A DNA stretch of 64,000 bases from Candida dubliniensis CD36. Lineage: Eukaryota > Ascomycota > Pichiomycetes > Serinales > Debaryomycetaceae. The DNA lies in the NCBI RefSeq assembly GCF_000026945.1, contig NC_012862.1, positions 1,790,501 through 1,854,500 on the forward strand, read 5' to 3'. Shown here piece by piece: positions 50,208-59,372 of this stretch. The translations under genes were made by a program, and so were the position numbers. Position 1 is the stretch's first letter. Each line of letters opens with the position of its first letter. The notes under the pieces were generated by a model, which was not told the DNA's origin, did no database searches, and saw nothing but the letters and a program-made list of their open reading frames with translations.

Positions 50208-51524
50208 ATGCATAAACACCTACACCATGTTTCTCATACCATCAAGTCTTATTTATCAACTCATATCGCCTTAGACAACCTTAAGGTATTGGCGTTTTTG
50301 ATTTCGCTCTTGTCTTGTCTTGTGGCAGGGTCGATATTGTTGTTTTCATTGTACACGTCATCGTTCCATGATGTTTTGGGTTTGTCGTATTTGCAGATTA
50401 ACTTGATAGCGTCGTTATCGGCGTTGGGGATGTACTTTTGTTTGCCTGTATTGGGGTACTTGGCTGATTCGTATGGCCCGGCGTTGTTGTCGTTGTTTCT
50501 GATTTGGTTTTTCTGTCCCAGCTACTTTGTCAATAGTTATTTGGTGAGTTCAAAGAGCGAGTCGGTGGTGGGGTTCTGCGTTTGTTTTTGTCTTATTGGG
50601 CTAGCCACATCGTCGTTATACTTTTCGAGCTTGATTACGTGTGCACGTATCTACCCTGACCATAAAGGGTTGGCGATTTCTTTGCCTATAACCTGTTATG
50701 GTCTTTCTGCGTTGCTTGGGGCACAAATCTTGAAGTTGCCGTATTTCCACCACCACGAAAATTTGGATTTGCAGGTGGTTTTCCTGTTTTTTGCGTGGCT
50801 TTATTTGGTGGTGGGTATTGCCAGTTTTGTCTCTAGTTCTATTGTTATAGTTGAGCTGGAGTTGTTGTTTAATGTGGCAACGACGCCAGACGAGGAGACG
50901 GCATTGCTTGAACTCACACCAACGAGATCCCTCGAACCGCCCAACCACCACCGGAGATTTATAGAGTTTCTTAAGGACCCGTCAGCATGGATTTTGCTTG
51001 TGTCGTTGATCCTTAACATTGGCCCGATGGAGAGTTATCAGAACAATTTGGGGTCGATTTTGAAGCATACCAATGGCGCAGATTTGCCGAACCAAGTCAG
51101 TATTATGGCTGCATCATCGACGGGGGCGCGGTTGTTATTGGGAGTGTTATCGGACTATGTGTCCGAATATGTTTGTCGAGTATGGATATTGGTGGTGGTG
51201 ATAATGGTTGGGGTAGTGGGACAGTTTTCACAATCGTCAGCCATCCTCAACGGTGTTTCGTATGGCGGTATGTTTACGATATATCCTACGATTGTTGCCT
51301 CGATCTGGGGCATTGACATTATGGGGTCTACGTGGGGGTCATTTATGGTTGCGCCCGCTCTTGGGTCGGTCATTTTCTCGATGTTTTATGGGCGGAATGC
51401 CGATTCGTGTTCTGATTGTTTGCTGCATTATTTCTACACGACTGCTGGGGCAATGATTATTAGTTGTATATTTGTGCTTGTGGCGTGGAAGATATGGTAC
51501 GCCAAAGGGTTTACGAGATTTTGA
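50208..51524 (+). CDS. MCH1: Monocarboxylate-transporter-like MFS protein Mch1
   Basis: 438 aa, about 12 TM helices. It aligns with yeast Mch1 in 'LGLSYLQINLIASLSALGMYFCLPVLGYLADSYGPALLSL', 'TSSLYFSSLITCARIYPDHKGLAISLPITCYGLSALLGAQIL', 'SVSYGGMFTIYPTIVASIWG' and 'GSFMVAPALGSVIFSMFYG'. A short acidic central loop lies at about 215-245. Mch1 is a vacuolar-membrane MFS member of unproven substrate; monocarboxylate transport has not been confirmed for the yeast family. Its 3' end overlaps the convergent ZCF34 stop by 14 bp. Confidence 0.87.
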   Translation: MHKHLHHVSHTIKSYLSTHIALDNLKVLAFLISLLSCLVAGSILLFSLYTSSFHDVLGLSYLQINLIASLSALGMYFCLPVLGYLADSYGPALLSLFLIWFFCPSYFVNSYLVSSKSESVVGFCVCFCLIGLATSSLYFSSLITCARIYPDHKGLAISLPITCYGLSALLGAQILKLPYFHHHENLDLQVVFLFFAWLYLVVGIASFVSSSIVIVELELLFNVATTPDEETALLELTPTRSLEPPNHHRRFIEFLKDPSAWILLVSLILNIGPMESYQNNLGSILKHTNGADLPNQVSIMAASSTGARLLLGVLSDYVSEYVCRVWILVVVIMVGVVGQFSQSSAILNGVSYGGMFTIYPTIVASIWGIDIMGSTWGSFMVAPALGSVIFSMFYGRNADSCSDCLLHYFYTTAGAMIISCIFVLVAWKIWYAKGFTRF

Positions 51525-53634
51525 GGAAATCCCAGTAATCCCAGTCCCAGTTGGAAGGTACGTTTTTGATGGCGTCGATCCAGCCGCTATAGACTTTTTC
51601 ACTATACTCTATTTTCTCCATAGCGTTCCATAGATTTTCGTGTTGCATCTCGTCGATTAGTTCTTTTTCGGTGGGGTTGAACAATGGCGTTGGTGTGAAC
51701 CCTTTAAAGTTTATATACAGTTCAAGCATTTTGTTTAGTTCCTTTACGGGGATGTCGACTGAAGCGTGCTTGACAAGGTCGGGATGGTTGGAAAGAAAGA
51801 CGTCGGAAGGGCGTTCCATGATTTTGGCCAATGTCAAGTAGACTTTGCGCAACTGCCAGGCGTACTTGTGCAGCGACGAATAGTAGGCCAACTCTTTTAC
51901 GTGGGCAAAGTAGATTGTCTTTAGGTAGTAGCGACAGCGCTGCAACTCCTGGAGGGAGGTATTGTGGGTGGTTAGTTGCTTGTGGATTATGCAGTCTACT
52001 CTCATTCTTAAAAAGTTTGTAATCATTAGGACGAGATGGATGTAGTTGAGGTTAAAGTATGCTAGGAATAGGGAGGTTGATTTTGTTCTGGTGAGGTCGA
52101 CAAAGAGGATTTTGGTTGATTTGAGGAGGTAGGCATCTCCTTCTGGGGTGGCTCCTTTGTATAAGTAGAGGGAGTAGTACATGTACACCAATAAAAAGTT
52201 TACTGGGAAAATGACCAAATCGTTATGTAACACGCTAGTGCTGGAAGCAAGAAACTGCTGGAGATTACTCTCCACCTTAGCAAGTAGGTCTAGCACGGTT
52301 TCCAAGGGTGTGTCTTCTGATGTTTTTGAGTTGATCTCGACGAGTTTGCGCAACAATAAGAGCAAGTCGTTGCTGAGCCAGATGTTTTTCACTATACTCT
52401 GTTCGATAAGCGGTTGGTTGACGATTTGGGGGAGTTTTGTATCACACGCTTGTGGGTTTGACGACAAGACGGTTTGGAAGATGGCGCTATCGATGACCTC
52501 CATTCTTTGTAAGATGTGCCATATTTTCCGTCGCAATTGCTGTTGCTTTAGGTCGTGCTCTCCAATGTATTCAGGGTCCCGGTGTAATGCGAGGGAGTAA
52601 CAGTTTTGGATAAGCACGCCAACACTTACTTGGACGTAGTTGCTTTGCGTGTACAGTTCTGGTGCCACGATTTTGTAGAATCTAAGCATGACCTCGGCCT
52701 GGAGTGCAGTTAAGGAGTGGGTTTTGGTGATATCGAATTCCTTCATTATTGTTTCTGCTGCACGTAGGGTGTCGTAGGAAACCGGGCACCCGCTTTTATC
52801 GGGGGTGTACATGTAGGCCATTCGCAAGACGAGCATGAACAACGCCAAGAATGGCAAATCGTCGACCGAAGCGATGCTGGGGAACGAGTTTATATAGTGT
52901 CCGTCGATTTGTGGGCCCAATACTCTGTTAATAGAAGCGGTAAACTCTGCTTCGTCGATGATGGGGATTAGCGGGTAGATGTGGTGGAAAAATGTATCTA
53001 CCAACACTTTGTTGGCCCATGCTGGGGGGATTAAGCTGAAGAAGGATGTCAATGGGTCAGCAAAGTTTCCCGAAAACCTAAAGTTTGGGTTTTGGCCAAT
53101 GATTTGTTTTAGTTGGTTGACTGTATACCCTTCTTGGAGGTTGGGGATGTAGGCATCGCCAAGTAGTGTCTTTGCCTTGGCAGTGAGAAGGCGCTTTTTC
53201 GCCAATGGCAAGTTTGCAAGGAGTTGGGAATACTCGAAATAGTGGGGGTCTCTCTCTAGCAAGTGGTTACAATGGTACCTAACTAGTAAGCAACCGGGAT
53301 CTCGTTTCGACAAGATTAGGTAGGGGAATAATCGTTGCAATTCCAATAGTGGTGTTCCGTCGGTGAATGACTTGTTGAAGTTGATGGTTTCTACTTGTAA
53401 GAGCTCCTTTTTCCCTTCTAGCTGGGAGATCTTTTTCTCAATGGCAGATATCTGGTGGTGGGTCTTTTTGTCGAGCTTTCGGTTGTTGATTTGGGCATCT
53501 CGTTGGCGTGAGATGGTGTAGACACAGTCTCTTTTGGACTTGTAGCATGCAGCACAGGGGGTTTGTCGGTTGCATTTGATCTTACGTGACCGACATGTAT
53601 CACAGCTGTATATGGTACGATCACGTTTGGTCAT
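51511..53634 (-). CDS. ZCF34: Zn2Cys6 zinc-cluster transcription factor
   Basis: 707 aa. The N-terminal binuclear cluster is C11-x2-C14-x6-C21-x5-C27-x2-C30-x6-C37 ('CDTCRSRKIKCNRQTPCAACYKSKRDC'). A Lys-rich linker and short coiled coil (about 50-75) follow, then the fungal-specific transcription factor domain (about 205-440: 'VDTFFHHIYPLIPIIDEAEF', 'LALHRDPEYIGEHDLKQQQLRRKIWHILQRME'). It is a nuclear regulator. The position near FBP1 and SRB1 matches my memory of ZCF34 on C. albicans chromosome 3. Targets are not inferable from sequence. CTG and GC-richer codons are more frequent than in neighbouring housekeeping genes. Confidence 0.8.
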   Translation of the reverse strand: MTKRDRTIYSCDTCRSRKIKCNRQTPCAACYKSKRDCVYTISRQRDAQINNRKLDKKTHHQISAIEKKISQLEGKKELLQVETINFNKSFTDGTPLLELQRLFPYLILSKRDPGCLLVRYHCNHLLERDPHYFEYSQLLANLPLAKKRLLTAKAKTLLGDAYIPNLQEGYTVNQLKQIIGQNPNFRFSGNFADPLTSFFSLIPPAWANKVLVDTFFHHIYPLIPIIDEAEFTASINRVLGPQIDGHYINSFPSIASVDDLPFLALFMLVLRMAYMYTPDKSGCPVSYDTLRAAETIMKEFDITKTHSLTALQAEVMLRFYKIVAPELYTQSNYVQVSVGVLIQNCYSLALHRDPEYIGEHDLKQQQLRRKIWHILQRMEVIDSAIFQTVLSSNPQACDTKLPQIVNQPLIEQSIVKNIWLSNDLLLLLRKLVEINSKTSEDTPLETVLDLLAKVESNLQQFLASSTSVLHNDLVIFPVNFLLVYMYYSLYLYKGATPEGDAYLLKSTKILFVDLTRTKSTSLFLAYFNLNYIHLVLMITNFLRMRVDCIIHKQLTTHNTSLQELQRCRYYLKTIYFAHVKELAYYSSLHKYAWQLRKVYLTLAKIMERPSDVFLSNHPDLVKHASVDIPVKELNKMLELYINFKGFTPTPLFNPTEKELIDEMQHENLWNAMEKIEYSEKVYSGWIDAIKNVPSNWDWDYWDFLKIS

Positions 53635-53678
53635 TAGTGAAAGAAAAACAACGAAAAAAAAAAAAAAGAAAGAATTTT

Positions 53679-54149
53679 TTATTTGCTATTTATTTTTGCT
53701 ATATAAGAGCTGAGCAAGTCGTGGAGGGAACTGGCTTCGGCGAGTTTTGCGTGTAGTGGAGAAGCAAACTCGCCCGCGAGTTTCAACTGTAAGTCAGAGA
53801 TGTGGTTAAGTTTTTCCGATCTCAAAGCCTTTAGGGAAGTTATCATTTCCAGGTAATCTGTAGGGGATGTGGGTTGGGTTTTGTATTGGTTTACCAACTT
53901 TTCCAAAACAACTGTAGTTGCTGCTGTTGTGATGGTATCGTTTTTGTCAGGGATGTAGGGGATAGCACCAAGTGTGTGGTAGAGAGCAATGATTTGGGCT
54001 TCAACGGAGGCCGATTCATCTAGCATCGATATTGCTTTGTCGCATTCCTTTATGAACCCTTCAACACGAGCGATATCCTTTTGGAGTACCTGTGTGTATG
54101 TGTTTGGCAAGTCGTCGAGAGACTCCAATCGTTCACGTAAAGACATCAT
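53679..54149 (-). CDS. Small coiled-coil protein, unknown function
   Basis: 156 aa from the ATG at 54149 (a second ATG follows immediately); further N-terminal codons come from an A/T run. The predicted all-helical chain has 'MSLRERLESLDDLPNTYTQVLQKDIARVEGFIKECDKA', 'LEMITSLKALRSEKLNHISDLQLKLAG' and 'LHDLLSSYIAKI'. Size and pattern recall small kinetochore, COG or Mediator subunits, which diverge quickly, but I cannot assign it. It is divergent from TIM8, with 80 bp between ATGs. Confidence 0.6.
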   Translation of the reverse strand: MMSLRERLESLDDLPNTYTQVLQKDIARVEGFIKECDKAISMLDESASVEAQIIALYHTLGAIPYIPDKNDTITTAATTVVLEKLVNQYKTQPTSPTDYLEMITSLKALRSEKLNHISDLQLKLAGEFASPLHAKLAEASSLHDLLSSYIAKINSK

Positions 54150-54229
54150 GGTTAAAGAAAAAAAAAAAAAAAAAAAGTAAACAAAAGAAAAAAATTTTTT
54201 TTTTTTTTTTCGGTTTCTTTTCTTCAACC

Positions 54230-54496
54230 ATGTCGAGTTTATCTACCACGGCCATTCAGAGCCTTGATGAGGCTTCTAGGAAAGAGATTATGCAGTTTGT
54301 TGAGTCTGAACAGTCCAAGTCGAAGGTGCAGCTGTCGATCCATAACTTTACAGATATGTGTTTCAAAAAGTGCAACAAGGATAAGCCAATCACCAGTGCT
54401 ACGTTAGACGGACAAGAGGAGGCGTGTCTTAAGAATTGTTTGAACCGGTTTTTAGATACAAATATCAAGGTTGTTGAGGCGTTGCAAGGCCGTTAG
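54230..54496 (+). CDS. TIM8: Small Tim chaperone Tim8
   Basis: 88 aa from the ATG at 54230; upstream codons are an A/T run. Twin CX3C motifs are present: C44-x3-C48 and C66-x3-C70, 17 residues apart, with 'FTDMCFKKC' and 'EEACLKNCLNRFLDTN' typical of Tim8/DDP1. With Tim13 it escorts hydrophobic precursors such as Tim23 through the mitochondrial intermembrane space; folding depends on Mia40. Its stop codon overlaps the convergent neighbour by 4 bp. Confidence 0.93.
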   Translation: MSSLSTTAIQSLDEASRKEIMQFVESEQSKSKVQLSIHNFTDMCFKKCNKDKPITSATLDGQEEACLKNCLNRFLDTNIKVVEALQGR

Positions 54497-55470
54497 ATTG
54501 CTATATATGTACATAGGGTATCGATATCGTTATTATTTGCGAGTTTCTGTAGACTAGAGATGTTGCGTTTCAACTGGTCCGCAAACTTGCCAGGGTGGCG
54601 TCTCAGTAGGATTGACCAGGCACCGATAAAGTCGTAAGCGTAGGTAAGGACGAACTTGTGGTTGAGGTTGATGATATCGTTCTGGATAGTTAAGGCCAAG
54701 GCCACTTCTTCAGGGGTGATGTCGAGACTGACGAGGATATTGTTAAGGGCGTAGAAGATCTTTGATGTGCTGATAAACACGTCAGTGGATACGCGGCGGG
54801 TATATTTGGATAGTTGTTGCAAGAGGAACGGTCTGGCCGGGGTGTTGATGGTGGATAAGATTGTGGCGATGGTCTGGATGTAATCGGGGGTTGTCTGGTT
54901 AAGCTTGTACACCCAATGGTAGGCTTCTTCTAGCAATGGAAGGGAGTGGGCAATGGGGGTTATTGGTGGAACATGAACAAGACATTTAGATGCAGCAGAT
55001 CTTACTTGCGGGAGCAATGGGTGGTGCAATTCCGGCAAGTGGGAAAGCAATTTGAATCCCTGGATCTTGCCTGGCACGGAGTACGTGGTGAGAACATCAA
55101 CTACTAGCAACATAGCTAGTATGCATATTTCCTGGGTGTACGCGTAGTCCACCAAGAACCATGCCTGGGAAATAACCCCAAGATTTTCCTCCCCAAGCAG
55201 GATGTGCTTGTTCAAGGCTGTACGTTGGATCCTTTTCAGTGATGACTTGAAGTGGCGGATCAATTGTGGGATATATGGTTGGTAGTCGAAGTTAGACATT
55301 ATGGATTTGACGAGGTTGGCATTTTCAAGTGAACACCATGGGAGGTTTGGGTCAGCGTGTAAGGATAGTGCAAGAACCAACTCATAGCTAGAAGTAGTCT
55401 CTATTGATTTGAGGAGGGGGTGGTATGTGTTTGCGGAATGTGTAGTATCTAAGAGTTTATCAAGAGTCAT
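54493..55470 (-). CDS. HEAT-like protein, possible TTT-complex subunit Tti2
   Basis: 325 aa from the ATG at 55470 (MTLDKLLDTT). It is an all-helical, Leu-rich protein with HEAT-like pairs. Segments such as 'VPGKIQGFKLLSHLPELHHPLLPQV', 'SLPLLEEAYHWVYKL' and 'RPFLLQQLSKYTRR' fit the Tti2 family layout (a co-chaperone with Tel2/Tti1 for PIKK stability), but this is a weak resemblance by eye. It is slightly shorter than yeast Tti2 (421 aa). The start lies only 56 bp from the start of the divergent pseudouridine gene, so the two probably share a bidirectional promoter made largely of A/T runs. Confidence 0.5.
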   Translation of the reverse strand: MTLDKLLDTTHSANTYHPLLKSIETTSSYELVLALSLHADPNLPWCSLENANLVKSIMSNFDYQPYIPQLIRHFKSSLKRIQRTALNKHILLGEENLGVISQAWFLVDYAYTQEICILAMLLVVDVLTTYSVPGKIQGFKLLSHLPELHHPLLPQVRSAASKCLVHVPPITPIAHSLPLLEEAYHWVYKLNQTTPDYIQTIATILSTINTPARPFLLQQLSKYTRRVSTDVFISTSKIFYALNNILVSLDITPEEVALALTIQNDIINLNHKFVLTYAYDFIGAWSILLRRHPGKFADQLKRNISSLQKLANNNDIDTLCTYIAI

Positions 55471-55526
55471 GATGAAGAGAAAATTTTTTTTTTGGTGGTG
55501 TTTTTTTTTTTTTTTTTGGCTTATCA

Positions 55527-57497
55527 ATGATTAAACGATCGATTCTCCGTATATCACAAGAGGTCACAAAAGCACTCAAAGAGCAAAGGCCGGTTGTTGC
55601 TTTAGAGTCTACAATCATTACCCATGGCTTGCCGTATCCGCAAAACATAGAAATGGCCAAAAGTGTTGAGCAGGTGTTACGAGATAAAGGTGTTGTTCCT
55701 GCAACGTGTGCATTTATTGAAGGCGTGCCACATGTTGGGATTAACGATTTTGAGGGGTTAAGCAACGCAGTCAAGGTATCTAGGCGAGATATTGGATATG
55801 TGATGGCCAACAAGTTGAATGGGGGTACGACAGTTGCTCTGACAATGATTTTGTCTCATCTTGCTGGGATAAAGGTATTTGCGACAGGTGGGCTTGGTGG
55901 TGTGCACCGTGATGGCCAGTTTAGTATGGACGTTTCTGCTGACTTGATGGAATTGGGGAAGACACCCGTTAGTGTTGTGTGTGCTGGTCCGAAATCGATA
56001 TTGGATATTGGGTTGACGATGGAGTATTTGGAGACACAAGGTGTTTTTGTAGGGACATATAATCCCGAGAAGTTGGATAACGTACAGGTGCCGGGGTTTT
56101 ATTGTCGTGAGTCGGGAGTGATATCGCCATATGGGTTTGAGTCGTTTGCTGAGGCAGCACAGATTGGACATTACCAGGCGATGGTAGGGTCGGGGAGTGT
56201 GTTTTGTATTCCGCCGCCAAAGGAAACTGCCATGGATAGTAAGGTGGTTGGGGATATAATAGAACGGGCTAACCAGAAGGCGAAGGAATTGGGAGTTCTG
56301 GGCAAGCAGTTGACGCCGTTTTTGTTGAGCGAGATTGCTACATCAACTCAAGGCAAGTCCGTGGAGAGTAATATTAGTTTGGTAAAGAACAATGCGAGTG
56401 CTGCAGCAGAAATTGCCAAGGAGATGGTAAGGATGGTAGTTCCTTCTGTTTTGGTGGTGGGGTCAGTTGCACTTGACACGATGGCTAAACTTGGTCCTGG
56501 AAGCAAGATGGGGGACTCGAATATTGGCACGGTTAGGAGTTCTATTGGTGGTGTTGGGTATAATATTGCCAAAGCCAGTGGGTATGTAAATGGGAATACC
56601 AAGTTTGTCTCAAAGGTGGGGGATGATGTGGGAGGGAGAACCATCCAGGAACAAGTGCCTGGGTTGGGTATTGGCAGGGGGAGAACGGCGCAGTATGTGA
56701 GCATGCATGATAGTAGTGGGGAGTTGATTGTTGCGTGTGCTGATATGGAGATAGCAGAGGAGATGGAGGTAAACGACAAGGCTGGTGTGGCGGTGTATGA
56801 TTGTAATTTATCGTCAGAAACGGTGTCGAAAGCACTTCCAAACAATGAGTATAACATTATTGAGCCCACGTCGCATGTCAAAGCGAGACGTATTGGGAAG
56901 ATGGAGGTGGGAGTTTTCCCCAACAATAGGGTCAAGTTGATTACGCCGACAGTTGCAGAGTTGTCCTCGATTCACGAGTCAATGCGAGACAAGTTTGATG
57001 ATGAGTGGTTTGGGGTGTTGGATGCCATGCAGGTTGATCAGATTAGGGATAGGTTGGATAAGAGGTGGTACGACAAGGGTGTTTATCAGCAGTGTTTCCA
57101 GTTGTTGCCGTTTTTCCAGAATATACTAGTCAAACTTGGCAAGGATGGGGTGTTGTTAGTCAGTTTGTGCACCACAGTGGAAGACTATAGGTCTATTCCT
57201 ACGACGTCTCCGTATCGGCCAAAGAGTATAGTTTACAGTCGGGGCAGGGGAGTGGGTGCAGTTGTTGAGTATTTCCCGATCCCCAAAGAGAATGAGAATA
57301 TCGAGGTGGATAATGTTACTGGTGCTGGTGATGCGCTTGTGGGGTATCTTGCGGGTAAGCTTTCTGAACTGAACTGGCTCAACCATGAGATTGGTTCGGT
57401 TGAACAAGTTTGGGGGAAATGGGAGTCGATCTATAAGGCGCAATTGGCTGCGGGTTTAACTATACGAGGTAGAAGTCAGGAGATTGCGAATATATAG
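55527..57497 (+). CDS. Pseudouridine-5'-phosphate glycosidase / PfkB-type kinase fusion
   Basis: 656 aa. Residues about 20-300 are PsuG: 'PVVALESTIITHGLPYPQN', 'CAFIEGVPHVGI', 'VFATGGLGGVHRDGQFSMDVSADL', 'VVCAGPKSILDIG' and 'GSVFCIPPPKE'. Residues about 305-650 are a PfkB carbohydrate kinase: 'VGSVALDTMAKLGPG', 'GGVGYNIAKASGYVNG', 'LVKLGKDGVLL' and the ATP/anion-hole motif NVTGAGDALVGYLAGKL (about 593-609). Together they would phosphorylate pseudouridine and cleave pseudouridine-5'-phosphate to uracil and ribose-5-phosphate. Separate enzymes do this in E. coli (PsuK, PsuG). The N-terminus MIKRSILRISQEVTK could target mitochondria. S. cerevisiae lacks this pathway. Confidence 0.88.
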   Translation: MIKRSILRISQEVTKALKEQRPVVALESTIITHGLPYPQNIEMAKSVEQVLRDKGVVPATCAFIEGVPHVGINDFEGLSNAVKVSRRDIGYVMANKLNGGTTVALTMILSHLAGIKVFATGGLGGVHRDGQFSMDVSADLMELGKTPVSVVCAGPKSILDIGLTMEYLETQGVFVGTYNPEKLDNVQVPGFYCRESGVISPYGFESFAEAAQIGHYQAMVGSGSVFCIPPPKETAMDSKVVGDIIERANQKAKELGVLGKQLTPFLLSEIATSTQGKSVESNISLVKNNASAAAEIAKEMVRMVVPSVLVVGSVALDTMAKLGPGSKMGDSNIGTVRSSIGGVGYNIAKASGYVNGNTKFVSKVGDDVGGRTIQEQVPGLGIGRGRTAQYVSMHDSSGELIVACADMEIAEEMEVNDKAGVAVYDCNLSSETVSKALPNNEYNIIEPTSHVKARRIGKMEVGVFPNNRVKLITPTVAELSSIHESMRDKFDDEWFGVLDAMQVDQIRDRLDKRWYDKGVYQQCFQLLPFFQNILVKLGKDGVLLVSLCTTVEDYRSIPTTSPYRPKSIVYSRGRGVGAVVEYFPIPKENENIEVDNVTGAGDALVGYLAGKLSELNWLNHEIGSVEQVWGKWESIYKAQLAAGLTIRGRSQEIANI

Positions 57498-57552
57498 GGA
57501 AAAAAAAAAAAAAATCATCAACACTTTTAAAACTTTTCTTTCTTCTGTAAGC

Positions 57553-58275
57553 ATGTTCAAGTATTTACGTTATTGTCGACCAGCGTTTATTGTTTCTGCA
57601 GTTGCAGCTACGCCATTGTTTTATCCGCGTATTTTTCTGGAGGTGAAGCAGGTTGTTGTTGACTCGTCGCTTAATCCGTTTCCCACAGAGATTAAGAAAG
57701 GGTTTTTTCATAATGATTTTGAGCTATTAGGTCATGGAGTCAGGTCTGTCACGTTTATCGCGTTTAAGGTTTATGGAGTTGGTGTATACATTGCCAAGAA
57801 GGATATTCCCAAAGCCAGTACGTTGTTGGTGGGCATGGCAGACAAGCTTAAGGATCCAGAAGAGTCAGCCCAGGCTATTGAGAAGTTGTTGGATAATGAT
57901 ATCAAATTTTTGGTCCGTTTGGCACCCGTGAGAAATACCGACTTTAATCATTTGAAAGATGGGTTGATTAAATCGATCTTGGCCCATCCCAAGAGTAAGG
58001 AAATGAAGGAGGAGTTGGGTAATGGGCTCGATGAATTGAGAGAGGCATTTACTAGAAAAGGGACAGTTCCAAAAAACCATTTGTTGTATTTAGAGATGCT
58101 TGATGGGGGGAAGTTGGCATTGAGTTATGTCAACCCCAAGAAGAAAGAGTATAAGATGGGGGAGGTTACGTGTCCGCTTGTTGCAAGACAATTGATGTTG
58201 CAGTACCTTTCGGGTGCCAAACCCTTATCTCCATCTCTACGCGATAGTTGTATAGAAGGATTTATTAATTTATAA
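57553..58275 (+). CDS. Chalcone-isomerase-like mitochondrial protein (Aim18/Aim46-like)
   Basis: 240 aa from the ATG at 57553, 55 bp after the pseudouridine gene. A hydrophobic/basic N-terminus 'MFKYLRYCRPAFIVSAVAATPLFYPR' looks like a mitochondrial signal-anchor. The chalcone-isomerase-like fold follows ('LLGHGVRSVTFIAFKVYGVGVYIAKKDI', 'FLVRLAPVRNTDFNHLKDGL', 'AFTRKGTVPKNHLLYLEMLDGGKLALSYV'). This matches yeast Aim18/Aim46, inner-membrane or intermembrane-space proteins that adopt the fold and are thought not to be classical chalcone isomerases. The substrate is unknown. It is convergent with SRB1 (8 bp). Confidence 0.8.
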   Translation: MFKYLRYCRPAFIVSAVAATPLFYPRIFLEVKQVVVDSSLNPFPTEIKKGFFHNDFELLGHGVRSVTFIAFKVYGVGVYIAKKDIPKASTLLVGMADKLKDPEESAQAIEKLLDNDIKFLVRLAPVRNTDFNHLKDGLIKSILAHPKSKEMKEELGNGLDELREAFTRKGTVPKNHLLYLEMLDGGKLALSYVNPKKKEYKMGEVTCPLVARQLMLQYLSGAKPLSPSLRDSCIEGFINL

Positions 58276-58283
58276 AAATGTCT

Positions 58284-59372
58284 CTACATAATGATAGACT
58301 CTTTTTCGACGTTAGAGGAGATTGACTTGTGTGGCAAGACCTTGGCGCCGTTGACGTAGATTTCGTTTTTGACTTCGACGTCGTCACCCAAGACGGTCAC
58401 ACCTTCGGTTCTGGCCCACTTTCCAATTCTTGAGTTCCAACCGACAATGGTAGATTTGACCCATGCGTGGTCCTTGACTTGGGAGTTGGCCAACAATACG
58501 GATCTTTGAATTCTAGCACCTTCACCGACAACGACGTTTGGCCCAATTGTGACGTTTGGACCGATTAAAGCTGATGGGTGGATCTTGGCAGTTGGGTCGA
58601 TCAAGACGTTACCGCCATGGACGTATTTCTCTTTGCACAATTTCTCTGGGTGTTTCTTTGACAAGGAGGTCAAGTACAAGCAGGTACCAGAAAGGAAATC
58701 TTTTGGTTGACCGACGTCCATCCAGTATCCTTCCAAGTCGAAGGAGTACAATTGTTTTTGTTCGACCAAGATTGGGAAAGTTTCTTTTTCGATGGAGGTT
58801 GGTTTCATTTCAATCAAGTCGATAACTGATGGGTTCAAGATGTATAAACCGGCATTAATTCTGTTACCAACAAACTCGACTGGTTTTTCAACAAATCTAT
58901 CTATCAAGTTTGGAGTGTCTCTGTCGTGGACAATGACCCCGTATTTCGATGGCTCGTCGACCTTTGTAGCAACAATAGTACCGGCAGCACCGTGGGCTTT
59001 GTGGAAGTCGGCCAATTCCTTGAATGGGTAGTCACAGATGACATCGGAGTTCAAAACAAAGAATGGGGAGTCGTCTTTTTTCAAAACTTCTTCAGCCAAT
59101 TTCAATGGACCAGCAGTGCCCAAAGGTTCTTCTTCAACGGAGAAGGTGATGTTAACGCCGTATTCCTCTTCGTATTTCTTTAATGTGGAAACCATGACTT
59201 CTGGACGGTAATTAACGGCCAAGACAATATCGGTGACACCAGCAGCAGCCAATGCTTCGATTTGGTGTAAGATCATTGGTCTGTTACCGAACTCGACCAA
59301 TGGTTTAGGTAAAGTTAAGGTTAATGGTCTCAATCTGGTACCGTAACCGCCGACTAAAATTAATCCTTTCAT
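58284..59372 (-). CDS. SRB1: GDP-mannose pyrophosphorylase (mannose-1-phosphate guanylyltransferase)
   Basis: 362 aa, the family length. The nucleotidyltransferase signature [21 protein letters not shown] begins at residue 8, with '[11 protein letters not shown]' metal-site Asp near 111, '[19 protein letters not shown]' and '[14 protein letters not shown]'. A left-handed beta-helix of hexapeptide repeats fills about 250-340 ('[25 protein letters not shown]'). It makes GDP-mannose for glycosylation and cell-wall mannan; it is essential and known as PSA1/VIG9/SRB1 in yeasts. Codon bias is very strong (TTG, ACC, GTC, AAG), as in highly expressed genes. Confidence 0.95.
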   Translation of the reverse strand: MKGLILVGGYGTRLRPLTLTLPKPLVEFGNRPMILHQIEALAAAGVTDIVLAVNYRPEVMVSTLKKYEEEYGVNITFSVEEEPLGTAGPLKLAEEVLKKDDSPFFVLNSDVICDYPFKELADFHKAHGAAGTIVATKVDEPSKYGVIVHDRDTPNLIDRFVEKPVEFVGNRINAGLYILNPSVIDLIEMKPTSIEKETFPILVEQKQLYSFDLEGYWMDVGQPKDFLSGTCLYLTSLSKKHPEKLCKEKYVHGGNVLIDPTAKIHPSALIGPNVTIGPNVVVGEGARIQRSVLLANSQVKDHAWVKSTIVGWNSRIGKWARTEGVTVLGDDVEVKNEIYVNGAKVLPHKSISSNVEKESIIM

